In this document: positions 26,984-39,019 of the stretch, piece by piece
Layout: every line of letters begins with the position of its first letter
Position numbering within the stretch: position 1 is the first letter of the stretch
Source of the DNA: Spirosoma rhododendri
GTDB taxonomy: Bacteria > Bacteroidota > Bacteroidia > Cytophagales > Spirosomataceae
Reading direction: 5' to 3'
Length of the DNA: 64,000 nucleotides
Assembly (NCBI RefSeq): GCF_012849055.1
Contig: NZ_CP051677.1
Coordinates: 4,603,001 to 4,667,000 of the forward strand
Translations under genes and position numbers: made by a program
The notes under the pieces: model-generated
Told to the model about the DNA's origin: nothing
The model's input: only the letters and a program-made list of their open reading frames with translations
The model's database searches: none

Positions 26984-27976
26984 ATGCACGATCAATCCCC
27001 CGTTCCCTCGTCCGCCCTGCCCGTTGCCGAATGGCAGCAGGCGCTGGACACCGTCCTGCAAACACCCCTGAAAGCCCGGCCGTACTCGGCGCAGATCATG
27101 CGGCAGTCCCCCACGGCCTTCCTGTTTCTGATCGACCAATCGGGGTCGATGGACGAGCGGACAACCTACCGGGGGCGGGTGCTGTCGAAGGCGGCAGCGG
27201 TAGCGCAGATTGTCAATCAGACGCTGCTGGAACTGGTGCTGCGCTGTCAGAAAGGCGACGAGGTCCGGCATTACTACGACATTGCACTCATCGGTTACGG
27301 CGGCCTCAACGACGAGCAGGCCGTTTCGCTCTGGTCGGGCGCTATGGCGGGGAAGTTCTTTCTGTCGCCCGCTGAATTGGCCGGGGCTACCATCCGGGTC
27401 GATGAAGTGACAGTCGAGCGGAGTATCCGGGGGCGGTCGATGACAGTCACGGAAAAACGGCCGGTCTGGCTCAACGCGGTGCACAACTACCGCACCCCTA
27501 TGAAAAGCGCAATCTGCCTGGCTGAGTCGCTGGTGCGGGAATGGCTGGTGGCACAGCAGGGCAACGACGTCTATCCTCCCACGGTCATCAACATCACCGA
27601 TGGCGTCGCGACGGATGCCACGGCCGACGAACTGCTGGCCTGCTGCGAACGGCTGAAGGCACTGCGCTCAATGGACGGTAACGTCCTGCTGATGAACATT
27701 CACGTGTCCGACGAGCGGGGCAAAAGCATCCTGTTTCCGGCCCGCGCCGACGATCTGGGCAGCGATCAGTACGCACGGCTGCTGTACGATATGTCGAGCG
27801 AGATGCCCGCGCCCTACCACGCCGACATCGCCAGCCTGTTCGGCCTCGATCAGCGGACGAGCTACGTGGGTATGTGCAGTAACGCCGATATGGATGCGCT
27901 GGTCAAGTTCATGAACATCGGCACGCCCACGCAGCACAATTCTAGTTTCATCGCCAACCTGTCGCCGGAACCGTGA
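26984..27976 (+). CDS. vWA-domain protein (TerY-like)
   Basis: A 330-residue protein with a von Willebrand A domain: MIDAS DQSGSM at 51-56 (DxSxS), then a threonine and the acidic residue in VINITDGVATD. No signal peptide or membrane helix, so it is cytoplasmic. It is the first gene of a vWA/PP2C/kinase set, the arrangement known as the TerY-P triad in phospho-regulation and tellurium-resistance contexts. ATG 26984 chosen; an upstream TTG is possible. It overlaps the next gene by four bases (GTGA). Confidence 0.82.
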   Translation: MHDQSPVPSSALPVAEWQQALDTVLQTPLKARPYSAQIMRQSPTAFLFLIDQSGSMDERTTYRGRVLSKAAAVAQIVNQTLLELVLRCQKGDEVRHYYDIALIGYGGLNDEQAVSLWSGAMAGKFFLSPAELAGATIRVDEVTVERSIRGRSMTVTEKRPVWLNAVHNYRTPMKSAICLAESLVREWLVAQQGNDVYPPTVINITDGVATDATADELLACCERLKALRSMDGNVLLMNIHVSDERGKSILFPARADDLGSDQYARLLYDMSSEMPAPYHADIASLFGLDQRTSYVGMCSNADMDALVKFMNIGTPTQHNSSFIANLSPEP

Positions 27977-28788
27977 ACAGTCGCTGGCAATCGGTGGGCA
28001 AAGAAGCCCCCACCTACCTCGACAATGAGGATGCCACCCGCGCCGACGACCGGGCGGGCATTTGGGCCGTGGCCGACGGTGCCGGGGGAACGGGCATCTT
28101 CGTCGGCGAATGGGCACAGCACCTCGTCCGGCACGTACCAGCCCATCCGTTCGCAGATTTGACTGCGCTGAGCACCTGGCTGGATGGCCACTGGAAACCG
28201 TTCTTCGACCGCTACCAGCCCCGCGCCAAAGCCGATCCGTTTATCGGCTACAAATTCATGTACGAAGGTTCCGGGGCAACGCTGGCGACACTCCATCAGC
28301 GCGATACGCAACTGTACTGGCTCATCTACGGCGACGCGGTTGTGGTTTGCTACCAATCCGCTACGGGCGAACTACAGGCGGCAAATGCTGACCTGCGCCA
28401 GTTCGAGTCAGCCCCGTACCTGTTGAACTGGCTGGACTTTCCGAAAGCGGCAGGTATGCAGTCGGGCGTGTGGTCGCATCAGCCGGGGCAGCAATACGCC
28501 CTGCTCACCGACACACTGGGGCAGTACGTGCTGATGGCCTACGCGGCTTTGTCGGGCGATACGGCGTCGCTAGCGGCAGTGGCACAACAGCCTACAGCAT
28601 TGGGACAGCGGGCGCAGACGCACCTGACTTACTGGACAGACAGAACCGGGCAATTTGATGAACTGGTGTGGAACCCACTGCGCAACGCCCTGTCGTCGAC
28701 GGATGCGTTTCTGGCCTATACCCAACAGCTTCGCCGGCAACAGTTGCTGGGCGTCGATGATTATACCTGTCTGCTGATCGACGCGTGA
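27973..28788 (+). CDS. PP2C-family protein phosphatase
   Basis: A 271-residue protein with the PP2C layout: NEDATRADDRAGIWAVADGAGG at the N-terminus (metal-binding D and DGAGG), a central region with WLIYGDAVVVCYQ, and the C-terminal VDDYTCLLID (D near the end coordinates metal). PP2C phosphatases remove phosphate from Ser/Thr and here probably oppose the kinase encoded next. It starts with GTG 27973 within the vWA stop and ends overlapping the kinase start, so the three are translated together. Confidence 0.8.
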   Translation: MNSRWQSVGKEAPTYLDNEDATRADDRAGIWAVADGAGGTGIFVGEWAQHLVRHVPAHPFADLTALSTWLDGHWKPFFDRYQPRAKADPFIGYKFMYEGSGATLATLHQRDTQLYWLIYGDAVVVCYQSATGELQAANADLRQFESAPYLLNWLDFPKAAGMQSGVWSHQPGQQYALLTDTLGQYVLMAYAALSGDTASLAAVAQQPTALGQRAQTHLTYWTDRTGQFDELVWNPLRNALSSTDAFLAYTQQLRRQQLLGVDDYTCLLIDA

Positions 28789-29693
28789 CCATGTATCCAT
28801 CCATCAGCGAATACATACAGGCCATCGAACTGTCGGCCGACACGTTCAAAACGTTGCACCACCTGACACCGCTACGTCGACCCGATGGGCAACTGTATTT
28901 CAGCAGCGGCAACTTTGCCGTGGTGTTTCGGATGCAGGACTGCCGGACGGGGCATGTGGTGGCGGTGCGTTGCTTTCTCCGCGCCGAACCGCAACGACAA
29001 ACCCGACTCTGGTTCATCGCCCGCTACATCGCCGACCATTTTCCGCATTACCTGATTCCATTCACCTACCACACCGACGAGCTGTGGGTCGATACGCGTT
29101 TCGGACAGGCGGGGGAATTTGATCTGGTAACGATGCCCTGGGTCGACGGGCAACCGTTGGCCCGATACGTAGCGAATCTGTGTCAGGACCAAAATAAAGA
29201 CGCCTTAAATCAACTGGCCCGGCGGTTCGACAAGCTGGCGCACTGGCTTATCAATCAGCCGTTTGCCCACGGCGATCTCAAACCCGACAATATCCTCGTC
29301 GGTCCTGACGGGCTCCTGACGCTGATCGACTACGACGGCTTTTACGTACCCATGCTCGACGGGCTAACCGCTACCGAACTGGGCACGCTCCCCTACCGGC
29401 ACCCCGCCCGGACGCTCGATCTTTTCGACCGGCACCTCGACGATTTCAGTCTACTGGCCCTGTCGCTGGAGTTACACGCGCTAAGCGTCAGCCCCGACCT
29501 CTTCACCGACGCCGACAGTCTATTTCTATCCCCCCAAACCGTCGAGCAACCGTTTTCCGCGACGCGTTGGGAGCAGCTGCGCAGCTTACGGTCGCAGGCC
29601 GTTTCGATGCGGGCTGGCCTGCTCGAATACGCGCTCCACAGCGATCCGGGCGCCATTATCGCGCTAAAAAAGCTGCTAGTGAGTCATCGGTAG
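28785..29693 (+). CDS. Protein kinase-like protein
   Basis: A 302-residue soluble kinase. The catalytic loop is HGDLKPDNILV at about 162-172 and the metal motif is DYDG (about 182) in place of the usual DFG. The glycine-rich loop is weak, and a lysine is hard to assign in the N-terminal lobe, so activity is plausible but unproven. Start GTG 28785 overlaps the phosphatase stop (GTGA); ATG 28791 is a near alternative. It completes a vWA/PP2C/kinase triad downstream of the injection system, recalling Ppk/Ppp control of other T6SSs. Confidence 0.8.
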   Translation: MTMYPSISEYIQAIELSADTFKTLHHLTPLRRPDGQLYFSSGNFAVVFRMQDCRTGHVVAVRCFLRAEPQRQTRLWFIARYIADHFPHYLIPFTYHTDELWVDTRFGQAGEFDLVTMPWVDGQPLARYVANLCQDQNKDALNQLARRFDKLAHWLINQPFAHGDLKPDNILVGPDGLLTLIDYDGFYVPMLDGLTATELGTLPYRHPARTLDLFDRHLDDFSLLALSLELHALSVSPDLFTDADSLFLSPQTVEQPFSATRWEQLRSLRSQAVSMRAGLLEYALHSDPGAIIALKKLLVSHR

Positions 29694-29700
29694 TCTTGTC

Positions 29701-30030
29701 TTGAACTGTGATTCATCTGATTAGATGATTACCCTGATTTTTTGAATCACAGCCCATCATGTAATCAGACAATCCTGAACTATGATTCATCTGATTACAC
29801 AGATTTCGCTGATTTTTTCTAATCACAGTCCATCAGTGTCGTCAGACGAATCATAGTTCAGATAATCTTGAACTGTGATTCGTCTGATTACACAGATTTC
29901 GCTGATTTTTTCAATCATAGCCCATCATGTAATCAGACAATCCTGAACTATGATTCATCTGATTACACAGATTTCGCTGATTTTTTCTAATCACAGTCCA
30001 TCAGTGTAATCAGATGAATCACAGTTCAAA
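29701..30030. repeat. 167-bp tandem repeat of nested palindromes
   Basis: A non-coding stretch of about 330 bases between convergent genes. A unit beginning TTGAACTGTGATTC recurs at 29701 and 29868 (period 167). Each unit contains two half-units with GATTACACAGATTTCGCTGA (in part degenerate), and the outer ends TTGAACTGTGATT and AATCACAGTTCAA are complementary, so the whole is also a long palindrome. No gene is seen in it; it probably terminates both transcripts. Confidence 0.75.
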
Positions 30031-30032
30031 AC

Positions 30033-33000
30033 CTATTGCTTCAGTATTCGTCGGACGGTGGACCGGTCGCCGAGTCTGATTTGCAGGAAATAGATACCAG
30101 CGGGTTCGTCGCCGAGTTTGATGACCGTTTGCCGCTGCCGCGTTTTTACCGTCTGCGCCACCTCTCCGTTGAGACGGGTCAACTGAATATCGGCTGCGTT
30201 TTTCAGCATCGGATCATCAATCTCAACGGTCACATCACCGTTCGTTGGCACAGGGTACACCTTCACCGACGTGGCAAAGGGAGACTCATCCGCCGTTAGT
30301 ATGTCGACGCGGATTCGGACCGAGTCGACGCCGTCAATGTGTCCCGTTCCGCAGCCGTTTGTCACACTCAGCAATTTGTACGTCGTCGTACTGTCGGCCG
30401 TGAATGTCAACGAATAGGGATTGGTGGTCGGGCTGATCGGACGAACACCTGTGCGATCCCGATAGGTTGCCTGCCAGGGCGCATCACCGCTGAAGGTGAA
30501 GTTCAACTGAACGCGCTCACCCCGGTACACCACGGTTTTGCTCGCACTGATCGACGCGGTGGGCAACGCTCGTACGTTGAGCGTCGTTGCACTGGGTGCA
30601 CTGACAACCGGGTAGTTTGTGTTTGTCGCCCTGACCCGAATGAAATACAGTCCCTGCGCGTAGTTGATCGGGACAGTCGTCTGAATGACAGGGCCCTGCA
30701 CTACGCCCGTGGAAATAGCCCGGTACTGCCGGGTCGCCGAATCACCAGCGAGCGCCATTTCCACCACGAAGGTGTTACCGGGTGTAAATGTACCACTGGT
30801 CGTGAAAGGCACGTCGATCTGTCCGCCCGCGCAAACCGATGACACCGACAGCCCCCCCGCAACGATCGCTGGTCTATCGACCGTGACGGTTGCCGAACCG
30901 GATGCGTTACCGGCCCCGCAGCCATTCGACACCCCGAGCAGCGTGTACGTCGTCGAGGCCGTGGGCGTTACCGAAATCGTGCGGGTGATTGTACCCACCG
31001 AAGCCGATTCTGCCACGCCCGTGATACCATTCGAGAGCGTGTAGCTGTACGGCCCAACACCCGACAGCGTCAGCGTCAGCGGTGCGCCACTGCCGTAACT
31101 TACCGTGGTGGTGCCGCTCAGCACGGCCACCGCCTGGGCGTTGACCGTAACGCGGATTTCAGCTTTACGGCTTTCGCAGCCCTGCGCGTTTGTCTGACTG
31201 ACCGAATAACTGGCACCGGCCGTGATAACGCTGGTGGGTGGTGTCGGCGCTGCGGTTGTCACGGCACCACTCGGGTCTACCCAACGTAGCCCGCTGCCGC
31301 TGGCCTGCAACGGTGTCGCCTGCTGATTCTGGCAATAAGCAACCGGCGTCGTTACCGTCGGCACGGGCAACACCGTCACCGTGTACAGTACCGTTGCCTT
31401 CGGGCTAACGCAGCCGTTGACGGTCTGGGTTACTTTGTACGAATAAGTCTGGGTTGACTCAACGCGCGTGTCGGGCGTGGGCGTCCCGATCTGACTGTCG
31501 TTGGCATCGTACCATTGCAGGGCCGTACCCGACGCCGTCAGCGGTTGAGCCGGGGCGTCCTGACAGCCGCTCTGCGTGGCCTGTACAACCGGCGCGGCCG
31601 GGCTGGCATTGACGACTACCTGCGCCAGTGCCCGTGGTCCTTCGCAGGAACCGACCGTCTGGCTAACATAGTACGCGAACGTACCGGCAACGCCTGTCTG
31701 CTGAACAATCGAGCTACCCAGGCTACCCGTCGACGTGGCGTCGGCATACCATTTCAGCCCCTGCCCCGCTGCGGTCAATACAATCGGGGCGGTATTCTGA
31801 CAAACCGGCGCACTGGTTGGCACGACGGGAGCCGCTGGCGTTGCCGTAACCGTCACCAGCAACAGTGACCGCTGGCTTTCGCATCCGTTGGCGTCGGTCT
31901 GACTAACGTAGTACGTGATCGGTCCGGGATTCGCCGTTGCAGGTACTGGTGCCACCGTCGATGGTGTGCCGCCCGTCTGCGTCGTGTACCAGTTTACCGG
32001 CCCGAAAGCCGCTACCGATAAGGCCAGCGAGGGCGGGGTAGCGTTCTGACAGATACTCAACGGCGTTGTCGTCGGGGCAGCAGGCAGGGCCCGGATCGTA
32101 ACGGCAATGGCCGCCCGCGGACCTTCGCACCCATCAGCCGTGATCTGACTGACGTAGTACGACTGCGTACCCACGGTGTTTGTCGGTGGTACCGGGGGCG
32201 TTGCCGATCCGGTGCCGCCAGTCGGTACCGTGTACCAGTTCAGCGTACCACCCGAGGGTGTGGCCGTCAGCGCCGGAGCCACACTGTTCTCGCAGTAGGC
32301 CAGCGTAGGCGTTACCGTTGGCGCAGCGGGCGACGGTTTGATCGTGGCCGTAACCTGAACACGTGGGCCCTCGCAACCGCCGATATTCTGGCTCACATAG
32401 TACGTCACCGTACCGGCTGACCCGACGGGGGGCGTTGGTGGTGTGCTGGACGGTGAGCCGCCCGTTGGGGTCGTATACCACTCCAGCGTGCCACCCGAAC
32501 TCGGGATAGCCGCCAGCGCGGTGCTGGTTCCGTTCTGGCAATAAACTGGTGTAGCCCCAACCGTCGGAGCCGCCGGGGTTGCGTTGATCAGTACAACAAT
32601 GGTCGCCTGTGGGCCTTCGCAACCATTGATTGTCTGACTCACGTAGTACGTAAACAGACCCGGTGTGGTTGTCGGTGGTACAGGCGCTGTTTGCGACGGG
32701 GTTCCGCCAGCCGTTGTGTACCAGTTGAGCGTACCCGTACCGGCAGCGGTCAGCGGCAGCGCCGTTACACCCTGACAATACGTTATCGGCGTTGGGCTGG
32801 TCGTCGGCGCAGCGGGGAGCGGGTTGATTGTGACGGTGAGCGTCGTCTGTGGTCCTTCGCAGCCGTTGACACGCTGGCTAACCAGATACGTCTGCGTACC
32901 AGCAGTACTCGTCGGTGGCACGGGAGCCGTGGTCGACCCGGTACCGCCCGTACCGGCGTACCAATACAGCGTACCACCCGGACTTGGCTGGGCCGTCAGC

Positions 33001-36000
33001 GCGGTCGACGCGCTGTTCTGGCAGAAGCTAACCGATGCAGCAGCAACGACCGGTGCGGCTGGCAACGCATTGACCGTAACGACGATCGGCGTAGTTGGGC
33101 CCTCGCAGCCACTGATGGTCTGACTCACGTAGTAGGTTTGTTGTCCGGCGGCACTCGTATTGGGGGTCGGGGCCACCGGCGAAGCAGTCCCACCAACGAC
33201 TGTGTACCAGTTGAGCGTGCCGCCCGTGCTGGGAACCGCTGTCAACGGCGTCGCGGTACCGCTCTGGCACAGGCTGATCGTCGGACTAACCGGAGTCGGC
33301 GCGACCGGCGTGGCCTTGATCGTTACCGTGATGCCTGTTCTATCGCTTTCGCAACCGTTGACCGTCTGACTCACGTAGTAGACCTGCACACCGGCGGTAG
33401 TTGTGTTCGGTATCGGCGCAACGGACGATGCAGTGCCGCCAGTTGGCACCGTGTACCAGTTAATCGTACCGCCCGTGCTGGGTGTCGCCGTCAGCACCGG
33501 GGCAACGCTGTTCTGGCAGTACGCCAGGGCCGCGGTTGTTGCCGGTACGGCCGGTGCCTGATAGATGTTGACAATGATTGACGCTTTCGGGCCTTCGCAG
33601 CCATTGACCGTCTGACTAACGGAGTAGGTCTGCTGTCCGGCCGTGGTCGTGCTGGGTGTCAGCGCAGCGGATGAGGCAGGGCCACCCGCCGGGCTATACC
33701 AGTTGAGTGTACCGCCTGCGCTGGCCGTAGCCGTCAGCGGCAGGGCAACGGCGTTTTGGCAGTAGTTAACGGGGGTGCTGACAGCGGGCGCAGCGGGCAG
33801 GGCTGTGACCGTCACGATGATCGCTGCCTTTGCTCCTTCGCAGCCGTTGACGGTCTGGCTCACATAGTAGGTCATCGTCGACCCGGCCGCAGTCGTTGGC
33901 GGGGCGGGGGCGGTAGCCGAGGGCGTCCCGTTGAGCGTGGTGTACCAGTTGAGCGTGCCGCCCGTGCTGGCCGTCGCCGTCAGGGTAACGGGGGCGCTGT
34001 TCTGACAAACAGCCACAGCCGTCTGGCTGACAACCGGCGCAGCGGGCAGGGCGTTGATCGTTACCGTTATCGTAACCCGATTGCTTTCACAACCGTTGAT
34101 CGTCTGGCTCACGTAGTAGGTCTGTACACCGGCCGTGGTCGTATTCGGTATTGGTGCAACGGATGAGGCTGTGCCACCGGTGGCTACCGTGTACCAGTTG
34201 AGCGTACCACCCGTGCTGGCCGTCGCCGTCAGGGCCGGCGGTACACTGCTCTGGCAGTAGGCCAGTGTCGTCGTGGCTGTCGGTACAACGGGAGCCTGAC
34301 TCACAGCAACCGTGATCGACGCCCGTGGCCCTTCGCAACCGTTGACCGTCTGACTGACCTGATAAACAACCGGGCCGGGCGTGGTGGTAGCAGGCGTTGG
34401 AGCAACCGACGCCAGCGCATTACCCGTCGGATCGTACCAGTTAAGTGTACCACCTGTGCTGGCGGTGGCCGTCAATGGCTGGGCAACGGCGTTCTGGCAG
34501 TAATTGACGGGGGTGCTAACCGTGGGCGCAGCGGGCAGCGGGGTCACTGTCACGCTGATGGCTGTTTTTGGTCCTTCGCACCCATTGACTGTCTGGCTCA
34601 CATAGTAAGTCATCGTCGACCCGGCCGCAGTTGTTGGCGGAGCGGGGGCCGTCGGAGAAGGCGTCCCGGTAGCTACCATGTACCAGTTGAGCGTACCGCC
34701 CGTGCTGGCTGTTGCTGTCAGGGTAACGGGGGTGCTGTTCTGACAAACAGCCACAGCCGTCTGGCTGACAACCGGCGCAGCAGGCAGCGCATTAATCGTC
34801 ACAACGATGGTGGCACGGTCGCTTTCGCAGCCGTTAGGGCTCGTCTGCGTGACGTAGTAATTGGTGACGCCGGGCGAAGTGGTCGAGGGCGTCGGCGTTG
34901 GAATGGCCGGGCTACCCGCCGGGTCGGTGTACCAGCGCAGGGTACCGCTGGCGGTGGCTGTCAGCGATGTAGCAACGGCGTTCTGGCAGTAGGTTACCGC
35001 TGGCGTTACGGTCGGTATTGTGGGTTTGGGATTGATCGTTACGGCAATGGTCGACCGTGGTCCTTCGCAGCCGTCAACCGTCTGACTGACGTAATAGTAG
35101 CTGGTTGGGGGAACGTTACTGGCCGTCGACGGGGTGAACGCGGTGGGTGAGGAAGTCCCGCCGGTCTGCGTCAGATACCAGTTAAGCGTACCGTTTGTCG
35201 CTGGCGTGGCCGATAGCGGTTGCGCCGTTACCCCCTGGCAATAAACGACAGGCGTGGCGCTGACAGTCGGTGCAACGGGCAATGCCTTGATCGTTACGGC
35301 AACCACAGCGCGGTCGCTTTCGCAGCCATTCACCGTCTGACTCACATAGTAATTAACCGGTGCGCCGATCACGCTGGTCGACGGAATCGGAGCCGTCGCG
35401 GTCGCCGTGCCGCTGGTCGGGCTGGTGCCGTACCAGTTGAGCGTCCCGCCATTGTCGGCCACCGCACTCAGCGACGACACCTGATTGGCGCAGAACGCTA
35501 CGGGGGCCGTAACGGGCGGGGCAGGTTTAGCCTTCACCTGTACGGCAATGCTGGCCCGGTCGCTTTCGCAACCGTTCAGGTCAGTCTGTGTGACGTAATA
35601 AGTCGTTGTGCCGGGGGAGCTGGTCGACGGCGTGGGGGTGGGAATAACCGCACCACCTGTCGGGCCAGCGTACCATTTCAGCGTGTTGGTTGCAGCGGCC
35701 GTGGCCGACAGGGCTGTTGGCTGCGCAAACTGGCAGTAAGCAGCAGGTACGGCAACGGTCGGAGCATCGGGTTTGCGGATAACGACCACTGACACGCTCG
35801 TCTTCGGCCCTTCGCAACCATCGACGAGCTGACTGACCTGATACACCGTAGTCGCGACTACGGCTGACGATGGGATAATCGACGCAAACGTGTTACCCGA
35901 CGGATCATACCATTTTAGCGTGCCGCCCGTGCTGGCCATTGCCGTCAGGGCTGTGGGGGTACTGCTCTGGCAGAGTGGCACCACGTTGAGGGAAACCGTT

Positions 36001-38805
36001 GGAGCGGCCGGTAGCGGTTTCACCGTTGCTGTCAGCGTAGCGCGGTTGCTTTCGCAGCCGTTGCCGTCGGTTTGGCTGACGTAGTACGTGTAGGTCGTAG
36101 CAGCCGAGGTCGACAGTACCGGGGCTGTCGTGCTACCTACGCCACCCGTCGGTGTTGTGTACCATTTCAGGATGCCCGTAGCCACCACCGCCGATGGCAG
36201 GCTGACCGTCGTTGCATTCTGGCAAACCGTAATCGACGTGGTGACGGGTGTTGTCGGTAGCGGGTTAACGCGTACGACGATACCGGCTTTGTCGCTTTCG
36301 CAGCTGTTACCGTCGGTCTGCGTTACGTAGTAGGTGAACGTGCCGGGCGTGGTAGTCGATGGAACGGTCGCCTGCGTCGTGAAGGTCGTGCTGGCGAGGT
36401 CGGTACCGTACCATTTCAGCGTGTTGTTGGGTATGGCCGTTGCCGACAGCGAAGTAGCTACGGCATTCTGGCAGTACGTTACTGGTGAGACAACCGTGGG
36501 TGCTACCGGCCGCGAGCTGGTAATGACCGTCACCGAATCGCGGGGACTTTCGCAGCCATTCCCATTCGTCTGGCTCACGAAGTATTTCACGCTACCCGCA
36601 ATGGTAGTCGAGGGGGTTATCGAAGTGGCCGATACGCTGGTCGTGTTGGTCAGGTACCATTTCAGGTTCTGGCCCGAGGCCGTCAACGGCGTTGCAGTTG
36701 CCCCCTGACAGTAAAGCACCGTACGGGGTGTTGGCACAGGCGGGCTGGGCAGTGGGTTGACGGTATAGGTAATGGCAGCCCGGTCGCTTTCGCAGCCGTC
36801 GGCGCTGGTCTGGCTCACGTAGTAAGTCGTGCTGCCAACCGCAGTGGTCGACAGGACGGGTGCGACGGTGGCCCCTACCCCACCAACTGAAGCCGTGTAC
36901 CATTTTAACGTGCCAGTAGCCGTAACGCTGGTCGGCAACGACGGGGCTACTGTGTTCAGACAGGCACTCAACGGAGCCGTAGCGGGGGCCGTCGGTTTAG
37001 CGTTGATCGTTACACTGATGATCGCTGGCTGACTGATACAGCCTAACGGATCGCGCTGGTTAACCGAATACGATGTTACGCCCGTTACCGTCGTCGGTGG
37101 CGTGGGAGCGCTACCCAGCTGTTGCCCATTGAGCGCGTACCAGATCAGCGTGTTGTTAGTTGCAGCGGTGGCACTCAGCGGAGACGCCGTTGCAAACTGG
37201 CAATAGACCACGGGCGTCGTAACGGCGGGGCGGGTCGGCTGGGCATTGATCGTTACCGTGATCGGAGCCCGTGAACCGCTCTCGCAGCCGTTGACCGTCT
37301 GGCTCACGTAATAGATGTTGCTGGACTGGGTTTGCGGGGTTAGCGATGTGGTACTTGTCCCGCCCGACGAAACCGTATAGAAGTTCAGCGTACCGCCCGG
37401 CGATGGGGTTGCCTGTAAGGGCTGCGCGGTAGCGTTCTGACAGTAGGCCACCGGACTGACGACCGAAGGCGGATTCGGCAGTGCGTAGACCATGTAAGTA
37501 ATGGCCGCCCGGCTGCTCTCACAGCCATTGGTGTTCGTCTGACTCACGTAAAACACCTGTGGTGGACCGGTTTGGCTGGTCGAGACCTGCGGAGCCGCAG
37601 CCAAACTGGCCGACGTGGGCGAGGTGTACCATTTCAGCGAGTTCCCCGATATGGGCGTCACACTGCTGACCAGCGACACCGTTGCCCCCCCTTGACACAC
37701 ATTGACCGGGCTGGTGGCCGGGGCGGGGGAGCCGTATTAATCGTTACCGTAATCTGAACACGGGGACTTTCGCAGCCGCTGGCGTTACGCTGACTTACTT
37801 GGTAGAACGTCGTACCCGGATTTGTCGTCGATGGCGTTGGGGCCGTACTACCTAATGCTGCTCCCTGACTATTGTACCAGTTGAGCGTATTACCCGACGT
37901 TGCCGTCGCCTGTAGCGGCTGCGCTGTCGTATTCTGGCAATAGGCAACCGACGTGTTGGCAACAGCCGGTGCCAGCGGAGTCGGATTGATTGTTACCGTC
38001 AGCGGGCTACGGGCACTTTCGCAGCCGTTGGTGTTGGTCTGTGTGACGTAATAGGTCGTCGTACCGGTCGTACTTGTCGAGGGTGTAATCGACGTGGAGG
38101 CCGTCCCCCACTAGAGCTGGTATACCATTTCAGATTCTGCCCCGTAGCCGTCAGCGAGGTAGGGGTGGCGTTCTGGCAGTAGCTGACATTGGTCGTCGTG
38201 GGTGCGTTGGGCAGCGCGTTGACGGTAACAGTCAACGGAGCACGGTCGCTTTCACAGCCACTGCTGTTGGTCTGACTAACGTAGTAAGTTGTCGCGCCCG
38301 GTGTGGCAGTCGAGGGCGTTATCGACGTGGAGGCCGCACCACCACTGGCAGCCGTATACCATTTTAGATTCTGTCCCGACGCCGTCAGCGAGGTAGGAGT
38401 GGCGTTCTGGCAGTAGGTAACGTTCGAGGTTGTTGGCGCGGCAGGTAGGGCAACCACTGTAAAAGGCTGTGTCGTCGCCGACCCGCCATTACTCTGATTG
38501 AGTACCTGAATCGTGTAGGAGCCCCCGGCTTTATTGCGCGGAATAGTAACTGATACTGTGCCACTAGTAGAGCCGGCTGTAATTGTTGCGAGTAGCTGAG
38601 TAGTAGTATTAGTGCTGGGACCAACAAGGTTAATACTCGTCTGTGAAAAAAGGCCAAGCGCGTTGGTGTAGCTAAACGATACGTTACCGCCTGCGCAGAC
38701 GGTAGATGGCGTGACATTACTAACCGTCACCTGGGCCTGCGCCACACCGGCACAGAGGAATAACAACGCAACCACACAGCGAAACAGCCGTAGAGATAAA
38801 GACAT
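30033..38805 (-). CDS. Giant surface protein of ~30 Ig-like repeats with type IX sorting tail (two frameshifts)
   Basis: Three minus-strand frames make one protein of about 2,920 residues. The start at 38805 has a signal peptide (LFRCVVALLFLCAGVAQAQ). The joints are near 38105-38109 (run of five C on the plus strand) and 37725-37729 (run of five G); adding one base at each restores the repeat pattern. Without them, the largest intact frame runs 30033-37700. About 30 repeats of some 82-90 residues follow, each with YCQ...(L/P)LTA...GTLNWY and a TYYVSQT(V/D)NGCES core, the CHU_C-associated Ig-like fold with a disulfide. Two different strand-rich domains and a C-terminal sorting segment (VKVYPVPTNGDVTVEI ... 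GIYFLQIRLG) indicate type IX export and attachment. Probable adhesin or gliding-surface protein. Confidence 0.85.
33300..34780 (-). repeat. Higher-order repeat: three-Ig block duplicated, 738-bp period
   Basis: Inside the giant Ig protein a block of three repeats is copied once. TCTGACAAACAGCCACAGCC begins at 34001 and again at 34739, a spacing of 738 bases (246 codons, three 82-residue repeats). The coded blocks agree in order and in detail (VSQTAVAVCQNS, VNYCQNAVA, then AYCQ). The copies are closer to each other than to the other repeats, a recent tandem duplication. Confidence 0.7.
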
Positions 38806-39019
38806 AATAAAACAGGTTAGCCAAAGAGGACACGCATATTATGTCCTGTTAGCGGGCAAAGTCAACCTGTTTCAAACAGCTGGTCGGTGAATGTATTTCG
38901 AGGAGTAATTCGTCTTATGTTGTGGTTACTGACACGGTAGCAGGCTTTGTAAAACTGAGGCTTTGTCCGGACGCGACAGTTCATTTTCCTCAGCACTGTG
39001 TAGACGACCATAGGCCCAT

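Noticed and set aside
29701..30030. CRISPR array
   Set aside because: Repeats are long, palindromic and continuous at 167-bp period with no unique spacers or cas genes.
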